NCBI GenBank assembly: GCA_013396655.1 | Contig: WBMV01008365.1 | Location: 265,847-329,846, forward strand | Origin: Campylorhamphus procurvoides | Lineage: Eukaryota; Chordata; Aves; Passeriformes; Dendrocolaptidae | Reading direction: 5' to 3' | Length of the DNA: 64,000 nt | Shown: positions 1 to 13,214 of the stretch, in pieces | Layout: each line of letters opens with the position of its first letter | How positions within the stretch are numbered: position 1 is the stretch's first letter | Translations under genes and position numbers: made by a program | The notes under the pieces: model-generated | What the model was told of the DNA's origin: nothing | The model's input: only the letters and a program-made list of their open reading frames with translations | Databases searched by the model: none

Positions 1-3000
1 TCTTGCTTAGGGCTGGCCAGACTTACTCAAACATTTGGTTTGCCAACCAAATGACAAATTGTGTAGTCCCAGGAAAGAAAAACTCCATTAAAACCTGTCA
101 AATTAGGCAAGTCTGAAACTGAAACTCTGGTCACCTCTATCCCAGGGTATGAAAGCACATTTACATCCAAAACATTTTGCGGAAAATCTGATATCTCCAA
201 GAAGTATTTAAACTCAAACAAAATGAAAGATAAAGAGACTCCAGCTACACAGCCTTGAGGAGCTTTTGAAGGCTTTATGAGAGTTTGTAACAGAGACAGA
301 AGAAAGCTTTATGGCTTGGAGGGATGACATCTACAGCTTCTCTGAACTCTGGTACAAGACGACATGTCCTTTCAGAAGTGACCAAATCAGTAGTCTAGTT
401 TAACCCCTCAACCAGAACCACCAGGTTTTTAATCTGACAAGTAGCAATGCTTTATTTGACTGATGCTACCTCTTACTTTTTCAATTTGGCATAACACAAA
501 TTAAATGAATCTTGACTCTGTCTTGAGTTCATTGCAGCAAACGACTTTGAACTTAAGGCTCTATTAACACCAAATGACTATCAGGCAAACATGCTAAATT
601 ACCACAGGAAGCAGAAGGTACCTTGAAAGAAAGAACTGCAGCAGTTTATGCCAAGAAAACTGGACATCAATGAATATTGTTGGACTGTTCTCTGCAATAC
701 CAGGTTTCTGGCCCAGACAAACATGTTTCTCATCTACAGTATTTATCTCCTGCCAATAAAATCCAGCCAAACTGGCTCCATCTAATTCTCACTCAATATG
801 TCCTTGCAGAAACAAACACATAAAAGAGAAGTCTTTATCAAGAAATAGCCCTGCATAATGCAGAGCAACTCTTCTCCTTGATTGTTCGAGGTAATTATCT
901 CACCATTTTAGATACTTCCCTTTTATCGTCAATTTTATAGGCACTGCTTATAGAGGAAGAACTGATGAAATAAGGACTGTAACCTAACAGATACTTAACA
1001 GATTCTCAAACACAGCCAAAATCACTTGACTTTTGCTGGAAGCTCTGGCTCTTTGAAAGGCTGTACGAAAAGTGGCCTCATTCAACAAAACAGCAACATT
1101 GTCTTTTTTTCACTCACACAACGATTTTATGCACAGCTCTTAGAAGAAGTTGAAAATCTTGTAGATCAGGAGAGGAACACAGCATATTTAGCTCCTTGGT
1201 GACTTACAGTTGTGACTGCCACTGGATAGACAGCATCATGTGTGCTGTGCCAAGACAGACTTATTCAAAACTAATGCCAAAAAGAAACTCACCACAAGAA
1301 ACATTATGCACAGAAGTGGAAATAGCTCAATCAATGCCTAAAATACATCTTCAGGACACTGGTTTGAGTTGTGTCTCAGTATTTACAAAACACTAAATGA
1401 AAGTAAATGTATTGACCAACTGCATACCCCCACAGTACATGACCCTGGGTGCACAGGAATGATGTGAAGGTCAGAGGTCAAGTCTAAGGTGACTATTCCT
1501 CTCCCCAGCTCAGCTGTGCTTTTCTGAGGCTGAATCTCTAGATTATGAGAAATGAACATACTGAAACTCTGCCAATGGCGCTGAATAACACAAGTTTTAT
1601 CTTTATTATACTTTTTTAAATGGACTCTCTCAACCATTGTTAAAAAGAGTAGCAAATAAATCCATGATGGATGAACAATGCAGTCACACCCAAAGGTAAA
1701 GAGAAATTGGAAATGAAATCAAATTACTTCCTCGTGCTCTTTTAAGATCCATTTTTCCTTTAATATTAAAAAAAAATAATACTAGGTTTAGGGTTTACAT
1801 TTTTTGTCTTGTTAAATCCTCCCAGAGCAGGTAGAGGGGGCAGCACAGAAATAATCCTACATGTGGCGACTTTGTCTTACCCCCTCAATTACATCATGCC
1901 TGAGACTATGCCAAGAATTTGAGGACTCAGCAACCTTTTCTGAAACTACCGTCTCTGTTAGTATTTTGAACTGACATTACAACATTCTCCCTCCCAAAAG
2001 CTTGTGTAAAGTTAATACATATTTGCTTCAAATTTCTTGCTAATTTCTTGTAGATGGATGGGTGTTCGCCTCTTCCTATGCAGACACATTCAGTGTGCCC
2101 TTAGCTGTATTCTCACTAACAGGCCCCTGAGAGGCTTCAGCATCCCAAAGCTTAGGAAAGACTGGATCCACATTCATCTTTCATCAGTCATCCTTCCTAG
2201 CAAGCAGCAGGCCAATGCTTAACTGGACAACACTTGATAGAAAACACAGTAGAGAGCTACCACTTACATTACCTGTGGTGTCATCACATTCTAATCAATT
2301 GAAACACCTCTCATGATTCTATAATCATGGGAGATCACTACTCACTGAGAAGTTTTCTCCTTGATAACTTTTCCACTGTTCTCCAGTGCCAGCTATATCA
2401 GTGTTCTCACTGTGAGGTTTGCAGTGAAATTGTTAGTAAGTGGATGTAATACATTCGAGGACACGTACCATCGCGGCTTCTCTTTGTGGAGAGGCAAACA
2501 CAATTTGTCTGCTGGAGTAACGCTTGGAAGACTTTCTGAAAAATCTAACAGCAATTAAACTAATTTACCCCTGCCATGCAGATGCCAGAAATTAAAACTT
2601 GCAGGAATGACAGACTGGCACAATAGCTACTAAAGACAGAAGTAAATTGCAAGATCCAAGATTATCATTCTCTTGCCTGTATAAAAGTGATTGTAATTAC
2701 TGTTTGGTTCTCAGCTATTCTGGGGTAGGCACCAAGGAGAGACACCTATCAAGACATTTGGATTCACTTTGGCACCCTGCTCAAAGGGGTAATAAACACT
2801 GGGCTAAAAATACCATTGACATTTCAATATTAATAAAGATGTGCGCTCAAGTATCACTGTAGTGATCCTCCTGCAATAGCTTTGCCATGTCACTGCTGAC
2901 TGCTGGGTTGTGTTTACCTTCCAGCTTCCTGAAGGTGATCTGCACATTATTGTAGTCAGAGCTTCTTGCTGGCCAAAAATTATCATCTGATCCAACTCCC

Positions 3001-3290
3001 GAGTACAGAAGCGACTTAGCTTGCCTGGTCCCAAAGTCTGTACTTCACATTGGTAACATGCAAGTTTTGTAAGAAATTAAAAACATACACAAGAAATTAA
3101 AGTGGCTGATAAAAAACTTGAGATTACTTAAGAGAAAGCAAATATCCAAGTCCTATTTGTGCTTAAAAGAACTTCCAAAAGCATCTATGTTTTGTTCAGC
3201 TTTCCCCGAGCTTATAGGGAGCAGCTGGAGGACAGTACAGAAACAAATTTGAATACACATTCTTTGAGCACTACATGCAACTGTAGGTCC
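1..3290. other. Noncoding unique DNA, left end
   Basis: AT-leaning sequence without a supported gene. Besides the hairpin at 32-53, it holds a 7-bp-arm hairpin at 2312-2329 (CATGATT, CTAT, AATCATG) and scattered A or T runs. The open frames here are at most 90 codons, overlap each other on both strands and match no family I know. Confidence 0.7.
32..53. repeat. Perfect 9-bp hairpin with NFI-like core
   Basis: CATTTGGTT and AACCAAATG are exact reverse complements with the loop TGCC. The centre contains TTGG then TTT then GCCAA, resembling a nuclear factor I site but with shorter spacing than the usual TTGGC(N5)GCCAA. Confidence 0.6.
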
Positions 3291-3295
3291 TATTT

Positions 3296-3353
3296 GAAAG
3301 AAAAAAACCCAAAACAAACAATCAAACAAAAAACCCAACCCCCCTCCCCCCCC
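3296..3353. repeat. A-rich tract passing into a C-run
   Basis: An A-rich segment with CAAA and AAACCC units ends in 15 bases made almost only of C (CCCCCCTCCCCCCCC). Low-complexity DNA; open frames that cross it are composition artefacts. Confidence 0.85.
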
Positions 3354-3689
3354 TTCTTAACAGTTTCATTTCACTGAGTCCTCTCACAATATTGGCCAGC
3401 ACTCAGCAAATAGCAAATATAAAGAGACATATGTCCAACAGACCTGCCTCCCAACCTCTGCAACCCAGGCATTAAAAAGCAGCAAATATATTTCCACAAC
3501 TCCTCATCCCTGCCTGCTCTGTGAGGTCAAAACATACAGAAGAGAGCAAGCCAGACCCATCCAAAAGGGTGTACCCGGCAGCTCATCTCAGCACGAAGCA
3601 TCTCCACTCAAGGTAACACCAAACAGTTGGAGGTTAAACACTAATGCTTCAAAGTACAAACCTCCCTCCTCCCTTCCTGGATCCCAGAA

Positions 3690-3928
3690 CGTTTGGAATA
3701 GCAATCGTTAGGAAATAACCAACGGAGAGCTTGACGCCACCACTGTCAGAGTATCGTTCCTCCCCATATAACAGCGTCCTAATCAAGAAGCCCTTGGACT
3801 TAACATAGATTGAAGAATTTTTAGAGCAGGGCTGACAAAACCGCGTTTATTCACTGACGCCTTATTTTAATCTCTGCATTTCACATATTCTTTGTAATCA
3901 TGTACGTGAGTTGGTTTCAGCTGTATCG
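3690..3928. other. CpG-retaining block in AT-rich unique DNA
   Basis: Eleven CpGs occur in about 240 bases although the DNA is not GC-rich, and they sit among ATTA, TTTAATC and AATTAAA-type homeodomain-like motifs that continue to about 4020. Retained CpG in AT-rich noncoding DNA suggests selection or lack of methylation, as in conserved enhancers. No coding frame or repeat explains it. Confidence 0.4.
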
Positions 3929-3929
3929 C

Positions 3930-6900
3930 CCTCTCCTCCAGTTGTGAGCATATTAATAAAAATAAACAAGCCTGGCTTGCTAAAGGAGCTTTAAAAAGGT
4001 GGATGTCCAATTAAATTCCCAGGCTCCTTTGAAAATCCTAGCATTTTTCAGTGTCAGATGCCATTAGAATAAGAAAGGTCATAGCCAAAGAAGGATCTCA
4101 TGTAATTCTCTGTGAAGAACATAGTCCACAAGCAGACAGCATTAGGAGTTAGAGCAACGAACGATGCCCAACAGGAATTCAAAGTTTGCTTTGCCAAAGA
4201 ATATACTCCACTGCTAAGTCCATTTTGGTTACAGTTGGACATTTTTTGGAATGTTTTTGAAAACTTTTGCCTAACTATTGTTCAAAGAAAATCAGCACAG
4301 ATTATACTTTAACTCTTGTATTAATGAGCAGACAGACAGTGCCATTTCAGTCCCTCTTCACATGGCACGTGCTTGAAAACCAGGGCAATAAATTTAGGCA
4401 GAAACAGAGACGGAAGAAAGACAGATGTTTTGGGTTTTAACAAATCCAAGAAATGCTTCATGCAACCTGATCAACAAAGCCCTATCGGCTGTTTTTATAG
4501 TGTGGATCTATCTGGAAAGTTAAGTGAGAAAATTAGCTTTAGAAATATTACATACCAATGTACTGTTACACAGTAGTTTCCAAGGAGGATTATCCTAGGC
4601 CAAACAAACAAAATAAGCATCAGGAGAGAATCCCATTAGTAACTGAAAACCCATGGCCTTGGCGTGGGTGTCATTTGCATACATTACAATACCACAATGT
4701 TTAAAAACGGCAAATTGGATTTTGTTTTCCCGTGGCTACCTGCCCATTTTTCTTTAAATTGATTTATTAATGTCCACTATTGCTTTGCAGTTTTATCCTT
4801 TTAGCAATAATAGATGTAATATATCACAAAAACAAATTTTTAAGAGTACATCATTAGAGTGATGTAGCACTGGTAATAAACCCCTTCACACTTGGATGAA
4901 CTTAAATCAGTTTCTCTTTATTGATTTTTGGTCATAACATAATTTTAAAGTTCAACTTAGTTAATAAAAAAAGGATTTGCACTGGTGCTGTGTGAAAAAC
5001 ACTAGCGCTGTAAGTTTTCACGTCATCTGTTGCAAAGGCTCTTACAGTTTTATATATTCCCTCAAAGGGTAGCTTGGTGTTATATAGCCTGTCTGATCTT
5101 CTCTGCTGATGGGCATTTATCTGCCTATCTTTACTGCTATACACTCAGTGCACAATAGATCTTTACTCAGCGACCATCTATCCAAACATCTGCAATCATT
5201 TTATCTTTTCAGCACCATTTTGAGTAATGCTCATTTGAATGTTACCAAACTCTTTTACTTCAAAAGCCTGTTCTGGGTTAATATTTTCATCCACTTAGGT
5301 TTTTTAACAAAGCATATTAAAAAACTCACAGAATACTTGCATGTTTGTTTTTTTCATGTTTTGGGGGGGGGGTTTAATACACTTTTTAATCCTCCAGAAC
5401 GGAGTTACACAGACAAAGTTAACAACAGCTGAGCTTAGGGATTTATAGGTTGAAACTGCCTGATAAGGAAGAATATGATTTAGATGCGTATATAATCACT
5501 TATCTCCTTTTCTCCTGTCCCCCTGGAAAGGTATAATACTGATTACAGTACAGACTAAAGATGTGGCTTCACTGCCATCATAGCATCCAAAGGACAGGGT
5601 AGACACTCCTACTCCTTTGGCCCACCAGCACATCTCCATATCATAAAGATCATGAAGAAAAGCAGGGACTAAACACAACAAGATTACCCCAAGCTGAGGT
5701 GACACATCTCTGAAGAATGTGAACTACTCCAACTTCCCAGTTTTTACAGCCCCTGTCAAAAAATTTTAGAATTAAAAGACAGAAAAACCTACCAGTTTGA
5801 ACTACTTGAGAGATGCACAAAATACTATCCAAGTATTTGATTTAATTGGTTTTACTTTTCTCTCATTTCACAGGTCATAGAGCATATCCAGAATGGTCTC
5901 CTACAGAGATAAAAAGAGGATGACTGGCCCTGAAAGAGTTTGCAAAATTGGTAAAAGCCGATAAGGTGTGTAGGTGTTGGAAAGAAAGATAGGTGAGACT
6001 ATGACCCCAGATCAGTTCTAACAGTATTGCTGTGCTACAAACTTATCGTCCAGCAGTTTACCTAATCCAGCACTTAGCCTACACATATCTTGACGTATGG
6101 CCTCATTCCAGAAACTTCAAAGAAGTGCACAAAAATGAGATCAGTTGGAACTGGTGGTCCATAAGGGGCCTTTGTAATTAAGGAAGAGAACAGTTTGCTT
6201 CTATCCCAGATAGCAAATTAGTCAGACGTACGTTCACACAACAGGAGACTTAGGGCTAATGAGTTCTGTGACTACTGGCACATAATTAACAGAGGATGTG
6301 TTCCTAAAAATCAAGGAAATGAATAGGTGAATCATATAATAAACCTTATGTGCTACTCACCAAAACACACTATTCCTGTAACAATAAGGAAGTTCTTACT
6401 TCAATATCGTATCACTGACTTTGACTCAAGAAGAATAATTCATTCTGCAGCAAGCACCTATTTCTGGTTTTCTTTTGCTTAGAGGGCTTTTTGTGTACAA
6501 TCTTAATAAAAACATGCCTATGCATCCATAACACCAAACAGCTATAGAGGGGATTCAGATTTGTACCATGTCTATCTACTGACATACAGGGAAACTCTGT
6601 GAAAGCAAAATATATTGTAATGACTAAATTGCCTTGACTGGTTAAACAAGAAAAAAAGGAAACAGGTTTTAAGCTTTATCGTTTTCATTCCCAGAATGTT
6701 CTTTTTTATTTTAATGGATTTAAGATTCATACCTTTCTAGCTCTCTCCTGGAAGATTTGCTACTTACAAGAAAAAAACACCTAATCCTCTACCTGATACA
6801 TATTGTACAAAAAGACTAAGCAGTTCTGATGTGGCCTTACAAAAGCAATAGACAAGGCACCAATTTGGAGGGTGACTAGTTTCCTGAAAACAGAGAGGTG

Positions 6901-9000
6901 CATTTTCCAAACGCCAGGTTCAGCAGCACGTTGAGCTGTAAGCACCAGCCAGCCCCGAACCGCCCTGACCACCCACAAAGAGCCTCACTCCTTCTCCCTC
7001 CCTATATTCCAAGCAAGCCACTAATGAGGAAATCCATAACCTTTTTACAACAGACGCTATAAAATATTCTTTCTTGATATGTAATGTCGTATTGATTTTT
7101 AATTTCAAAATATGCAAACATGACATTTGCAATAGTGACTCCATACAAACAAAAGCTGTATTTTTGGATGTTTCAATCTATAACACATTTTACAAGCATT
7201 TGCCATCAATAAGTAGGCAAAAAAAAACCCCAACCCTCACCACAAGGGGGTTTCTTGCCAGTAAAAATAATACAACTATAGAATTCTTCTTGAACAAAAA
7301 CTCTCCCAAAAAGCTGATGTAAACAGCTACTTGTAATGAACTTGTCAAACCCCAAGGTTAATTTAATGTCACAGTGATAGAGGTATTTCAGATGGGGCAG
7401 TATCTTTACCTTGACTATACATTTCCACTTCTAAGTGAATCTAATAGCATTGCTCAGGCCCCCACCTCCCCTACTGGATTCATGTCCCTGTTTTTCCTTC
7501 TTTTGAAAAGGAAATGGTGGAAATAACAAAACATATTCATCATTTATACAAATGAGATTTAGGAAAAATATGTTTTTCATTTGGAAAAATAATTCTTGCG
7601 ACTGCTTTATTGCAAAACTGGAAAGGTAAAAAATGCCCAGTGCATCCATTTTCTGGCACAGGTCCTTAAAACTGGGAAGGAGGGAGACCAGAGGTCACTG
7701 CTGCATTGAACAGTACCAAGTACAGAGGAGATGGTGAATGTTTAATCACTTACAAAGGCTTAACTTGGCCACTTCTGCCCGCACAAGCTTGTGTACAGCA
7801 GGAGAGGCAAGTCCCAAACCAATCCACTCTCCTCTCTGAATGGCCAGTTGAATTAGAAATGGGTCACTTTTTCCATAGCTAGGTAACACTTCTATATTGT
7901 CGGGAAACCACTGAGGAAATACCAAGTAATTCACTTCATTAGATGATATCAAGATTTCTTATGAACAATCATTATGAGCTCTGTCTCTGCCTGTTTTGGA
8001 GATGCAAGTATTTAAATTGCTTTTGGAGTTCCTTTAGAATTTTAAATTACTGACCCCCTTTTCTATTCCTCACATACATACAAATTTTACCTATGGTGGC
8101 AAAATTCGCTCTGCATTATGGGCAAATGGAGAAAATAACCCTAAGGCACATCTCCAACTGGGACAAATGGGCATGGCTTTACTGACTTTAGTGGTGTGAC
8201 ATTGATTTACACCAGCTGAGACTCTGGACTTACATTTAGTTTTCATTCATTTCTAATACACCCAAAATATATTCTTTGAATCAATGTCAAGTAAAAAAAT
8301 ACCATCCCAAGAACTCACACACTGAGTGTCAAGGAAAAGAAAAAAATACATCTTGCATAGACTTATGCCATGCTCATAATCATTATCTTAATTTTTAAGC
8401 AATTCAAGAGGAAAAAAAAGAGCTGAATATTTCTTGGGATGCACCCTATAATCTTGCAACATATTTAGAATAGGAAATCAAAGCGCAGCTAAACTACCAA
8501 TTGTGTCAGCAAAAACAGCCTTTCATGGCAAAATGACAATTTTCTGTCTTTGAAATCAGGCAAGAATGAAAAGTGGTTTGCTCTTTTATTGTGCAAACCA
8601 GCAAAAATACATTCCTCCCTGCAAGACTTTTTCCAAATTAAATATGTATTCTTTTACTGTAAATCTCTTTGAGATCAGTCATTTGGTAGCAGATTAAAAC
8701 AACCAGCATTTAACGAGACAAAGGCAAATAATCAAGCCATCAATATTTTGAACAGCTACAGGTTTATCCAAATACTCAGTGGGTTTATTTTTATCTTCTC
8801 CTAAATGTTCTCCCCACGTGCAATTTTGACTCCATTGTGTAAAACAGTACAAGTCCGTCTGCCCTCAGCCCAACTCACCTACCAGTAAGTCACGGCCCCT
8901 CACCATAAGGCAGGTGTAAGGCCTTTTTGAACACTGCAAACTAAAAGGCATCAGCGTGGCACAAGCAATTTAAAAAGAGCATTGCATTACACAACCTGGT
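3930..9000. other. Noncoding unique DNA
   Basis: No supported gene, RNA or mobile element apart from the G10 run at 5363 and a short A8/C-rich patch near 7219-7237. A minus-strand octamer ATTTGCAT lies at 4673-4680. Open frames reach only 107 codons and look random. Confidence 0.7.
5363..5372 (+). repeat. Homopolymer of 10 G
   Basis: Ten G in a row, following a T-rich stretch. Such runs are rare outside repeats and are error-prone in sequencing. No gene context. Confidence 0.9.
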
Positions 9001-9526
9001 AAATCCCTAATTCTAATCTCTGCCCCCAGCTTCCCTCACACTAGGAAGATTTCTGTGCATGCCTTTAGGCTTTCATGATAAAACAGGGAATTTAAGTTTT
9101 CTTTTTCTTTCCCAAGATAATCCAATTTATTCTGTATGAACGGAGACCGTCAACCCTCCAGGCACAGGACCCTTAACAGGAGCTGCAGGAAGACCTTTGT
9201 TAGGATAAATTCCCCTTAGCTTTCCGTTCAGCCGAACAGTTAAATGATTCTCACTTTCGGCCCACAATGCTTCCTCACACGTGTGCACTGGCTGAATCAC
9301 AGGGCTCTGAATCGAGTACATACAAGCAAGATCTGGTACAAGCTTTGCATCTGGATGCCCTCTTTAGGCACCAGAGGTTTTGAAGCATGCCCTGAATGCA
9401 AGAAGTAAACGGGACACCCCGTTATTCACCCTGTGCAGTCTGTTAAGCTCCTGTAAGATCTGAGTAACACCACTCCTACCCAGGGCATTAGTCAGTGACA
9501 ACGGACAGCAAATTGATAAAGCCTTG

Positions 9527-9546
9527 CCTATATATAGGTATAAATA
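9527..9546 (+). promoter_or_regulatory. AT palindrome with TATA-box-like sequence
   Basis: CCTATATATAGG (9527-9538) is a perfect 12-bp palindrome and is followed at once by TATAAATA (9539-9546), a textbook TATA box. No gene start was identified downstream. It lies about 190 bp left of a mild CpG cluster. Promoter function is speculative. Confidence 0.3.
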
Positions 9547-9729
9547 AAACCAAAACTACCTTAAATTGGTAGCTGAGCACAAGAGGGCATAAAAATTGCG
9601 GCAAGCAGAGACCCAAGTGTTACCCTCTGTCCCAGGAATAATAAGAAAAAGACAAGGCAAAATCAGCATTCAAATCTTGCTGGCCTGCCATGGTCCTGGC
9701 AAGGAGCTCTGAGGGGCCAATTAAAGCAT

Positions 9730-9898
9730 CCGTGGGAGAGGCAGCAAGCGTGGCAAGTCTGCTGCCGGCTGGCGAGGTGTAATGAAAGGTGGCAGTGATG
9801 GATAGCCCACCCATGCGTGCCTCGAACAAGATGCAAACCCATTAGCAAAGCAGCCATGGTGGAGGGTTTCCCCTGCATGCTTCACCCCAGGTGGATCG
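9730..9898. other. Mild CpG and GC cluster
   Basis: Seven CpGs in about 170 bases, with moderately raised GC and open frames of 67-77 codons in all three minus frames. Open frames in all phases mean a lack of stop triplets from composition rather than a protein. A regulatory element is possible. Confidence 0.35.
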
Positions 9899-10700
9899 AA
9901 AGCAAAGGACTTGGCTCTTCCCTTCCCCTTCCAAAGAGCTTTAAGGCACACCAAAGTGCCACATTTTGGGAAACTGTGAACTCCTGATCTTTACAGAGGA
10001 TTAGTGGGTTTGCTGCTACATCTGCCCCCGTGCTGGCAATGCTTCTATGCCCAGTGGGCAGTGCCTTTCTGCACTGCCTGAACATAAGCTTGGCACTTGG
10101 CTCTGCATGTGTTCCCTTAATTCAGGGACTGGTAGGTCAGGCCCTAATAAGAGGAGATGTTTCTTTGAATGGCATTTACTTCTCTCTTCTGTCACCCCTT
10201 AATGAACCACAGTAGAGACTGTGAAGGATTACATGGGTCCTGAACATATACTATGCTTGAACTGCTAGAACCTATAAGGAACAGCAATATCAATCTATTG
10301 CTTGGGATGGCCTCTGCTTCCAGGGTTTTCCTCAACTTCCCAGCTGGGTGGACACATAAGCTTTGTCTGTTATGGCAGCTGCAGTTCAAGATGCAAGCAT
10401 CAAAAATATCAGTGGCAGATGACAGAGGAAAAAAGCAAAGCACTTTCAGGCTGCTATGTCAATAAGTAACTTCCAAGTTTATTTTAATGACTTGCTGAAA
10501 ACTCTGACACTGGGAAGAGAGAGAGTCACATCAATGAAAAAAGTACCACTCAAATTGCAGAACCATTCTGCCTTCATTAGAGAAAAAAAAAAAAACCTCA
10601 AATGAATAAAACCAGACCAAGCATTGGTTTCTGTTGGGAAAAAGTCCTCGTAAAACTAGAAATGAAATTTCAAAAACACTCTAATGTCTGTGATATCAAC

Positions 10701-10782
10701 ACTAAAATACAAACAAACAAACAAAAAAACCCAACAGACCCCACCCAAACCAAAAACCCGACAACAAAAAACAACTCTCAAA
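10701..10782. repeat. A/C-rich low-complexity tract with (CAAA)n
   Basis: Mostly A and C, with ACAAACAAAC units followed by CCCACCCAAACC and ACAACAAAAA. A separate A13 run lies at 10583-10595. It makes the peptide frame at 10602-10793 look lysine/asparagine/threonine-rich, which is a composition effect. Confidence 0.85.
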
Positions 10783-11745
10783 ACTGTGCTTGATTGATAT
10801 CAAAGCAAGAAAACCCACCAAAATTTCAGTTCACACTGACACCTCATCTCATTCAGCCAAGGACCCTCCTACAGGTATACATACAAACCCGCAACTCTCT
10901 CAAGCCTGCCCCTCCCAGCTGGAGAGGACACCACTGACCCTGGGCAAGCAACGCTGTCTGGCCTGCACCAGAAGGAATAAATCCATGATGATTCCATAAC
11001 CTTTTTGTGCCACTCAAGCAAGCACTCAATTTTCTAGTTGTGCTTGTAAAAGACTCTGAGGCTCAAGGGCAGCTCATGGTGAGCATGCAGATAATCCAAG
11101 GACATGATTGCAATTGCAAGATAAACCAAATCAAGGGCAAGATAGCACTCTCCTCTCCAGAAGTCTCTGGGTCAACCATGGTCCGCTTTTTCTCCCTGGA
11201 GTGCCCTGTTACCCACTACCTCTCAATTAGTCCCTTCCCCATACCCAACAAATCTCTGAGTCCTTGGCGTCCGAGTTTGCACAGGGTATTCAATTAGTTC
11301 TTTCCACACATCCACCATGTATATATCAAAAAACAAGTTATACAGCAGAAGACAATTTCTGCTATATCAGAGTATTGCAAAAATTAAACTACATCTGCTA
11401 TGTTTGAGCCATCTTACCTAAAAATATTTTGAGAGTCCCTGTTCTGCTTGCATTTAGAGAGGGAGATTTGCTTCTGATTGGATTATAATATAATTGAAAA
11501 TTCATGTGTATTAATGATAAAATCCACTATTAGGAGTAGTGATGAATGTATAGTCATGGGGCATATTAGTAACAAGTTTTTAAATGAAGATTATTTCTCC
11601 AAATGAAAAGGCAGAAATAATCCTCTCTAAACCTGCTTCATTTTTAATACTTGCTGCCAACAGCTAGATCTGCTTGCTTCTGTTCCTGATATTCCATAAA
11701 ACCTTACGGCTTGTAATATCTCCTCTGTGTGTCACATCACTTAGC

Positions 11746-11790
11746 CAACAAAAAACCAAAAAAAAACCAACCAAAAAACCCAAACAAACT
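11746..11790. repeat. A/C-rich low-complexity tract
   Basis: A runs separated by CC (CCAAAAAA, CCAACCAA, CCCAAAC). On the minus strand it reads as T/G-rich and yields the Trp/Phe-rich tail of the open frame ending at 11741. Confidence 0.85.
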
Positions 11791-13197
11791 GTAAAACTGA
11801 AAATTGGAAAACCACCTGTGAAAAAATGGTGATCAAAGGATGTCCCTGACATCTGGGAAAGGGTTGATCTTCTGGGAAAGGGAGGGCATGGGGAGAACTG
11901 GGCAAGTCCTTTGGCAGCCATCCTCTTGGCATCCATCTCCAAGCAGTGAAGGACAAGGAGGAAATTGCATCAATATCAGGGTCATCATCAGCAACATACG
12001 TGCCAACTCTGCCCAGGTCCTCTGCAAATCTGTAGGGGACATGACAACCCAAGAAACAGCTGGAAGCCCACACTAGACAGATCCTGATAAACCCTAGGAT
12101 GGAGGCTACTGGAAACCTAGTCAAGTCTCATAAGGCAAAGGCCAGTTTCAGCCTAGGGGTGGAGGTTAACACCATGGCTAGTGCAGCAGTGGCCCACAGA
12201 AGGCTCAGAGGGCTACCACGGTCATTGAGCTATCTTTGGGGCTCCCTATTCTGGTAGAGAGGAGGTAACCAGCTGCCCCCATCTATCTGCCTAAGGAAGA
12301 AAGACCCCATCCCTGCATGCAGTGATGCTCGTTGAACCAGCATATGTAGCCTGCCTCCCTGGAGCAGGAACCTGAGATAGGTGATCTCCCAAAGGCCACT
12401 TCTGGTGGCATTTCTGTCATTCCACAGCCCAAAAACAGGTAAAGGCTTTAAATAGCATTTCTGCAAACTACTTATCTTACTTACTGTAGGACTTAAGCTC
12501 TCTATCACAGCCAGGCAACAGAACGAATAAATTTGCCTTCTGTCAGGCAGTATCGAAGATATGAATAAAGCATTACAAGGCAATTCCAGTTACACAGATC
12601 TTTGAACTGTGCTCTGCTTTCCCATCGCTACACCCCTAACCACAGCGGCAGAAAGAAAAATCCCTATTCAGCACACTGTGATCTTCTTTTGATGTTGACT
12701 AGAGATGGAAGAGCTCATGCTCAGACTCTATAGATTATTGGTCAGTATATAAAAAACTCATGAAAGATGACTCCTGTCTGAAAACTCGGGCACAGCGGTG
12801 CAGGATAAATAGCGGTGAGATTTACAGAGATGAGCCATTGCCTCCTTTGACAGTGCCCTGTCTAAGCAAAAATAAGTGAGACCCAGTGGCTCCCTGCCAG
12901 CCCACTCCAGCCAAGGGCCATGCCACACATGTACTGTTATTACACTGATGAAGAGTTTATAAAAAAATATGGTAAATTGTCCGTCACTTATTTCAATCTC
13001 TGTCTAAAACTATTTATTCCTGCTAGCTTTTGCTCCCTTACTTCCTGGCATTTCTTTGCCTTCCCCACCTTCTTTTTCTTTTAGCCAGCATTTCCAGAAA
13101 CAGTTACAAACTCAGTCCTCAGGACTGTACACATTTAGAAGGCTGAAGATTTAGTTCATGGTGTGCTCAGTGGAGCTCCATGGTGGAATCCCAAATG

Positions 13198-13214
13198 TTG
13201 GGGGTTACCCCCAA
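13198..13214. repeat. Perfect 8-bp inverted repeat, 1-nt centre
   Basis: TTGGGGGT and ACCCCCAA are exact reverse complements around a single T. Too short to call a transposon terminus; nothing matching it was seen nearby. Confidence 0.7.

Noticed and set aside
1783..1797. Telomere-like GGTTTAGGGTTTA
   Set aside because: Only two units of the plant-type repeat; vertebrate telomere is TTAGGG and chance explains it.
11741..12124. 127-codon minus frame ending in a Trp/Phe-rich hydrophobic tail
   Set aside because: The apparent membrane-like tail is the translation of the reverse complement of an A/C-rich tract.
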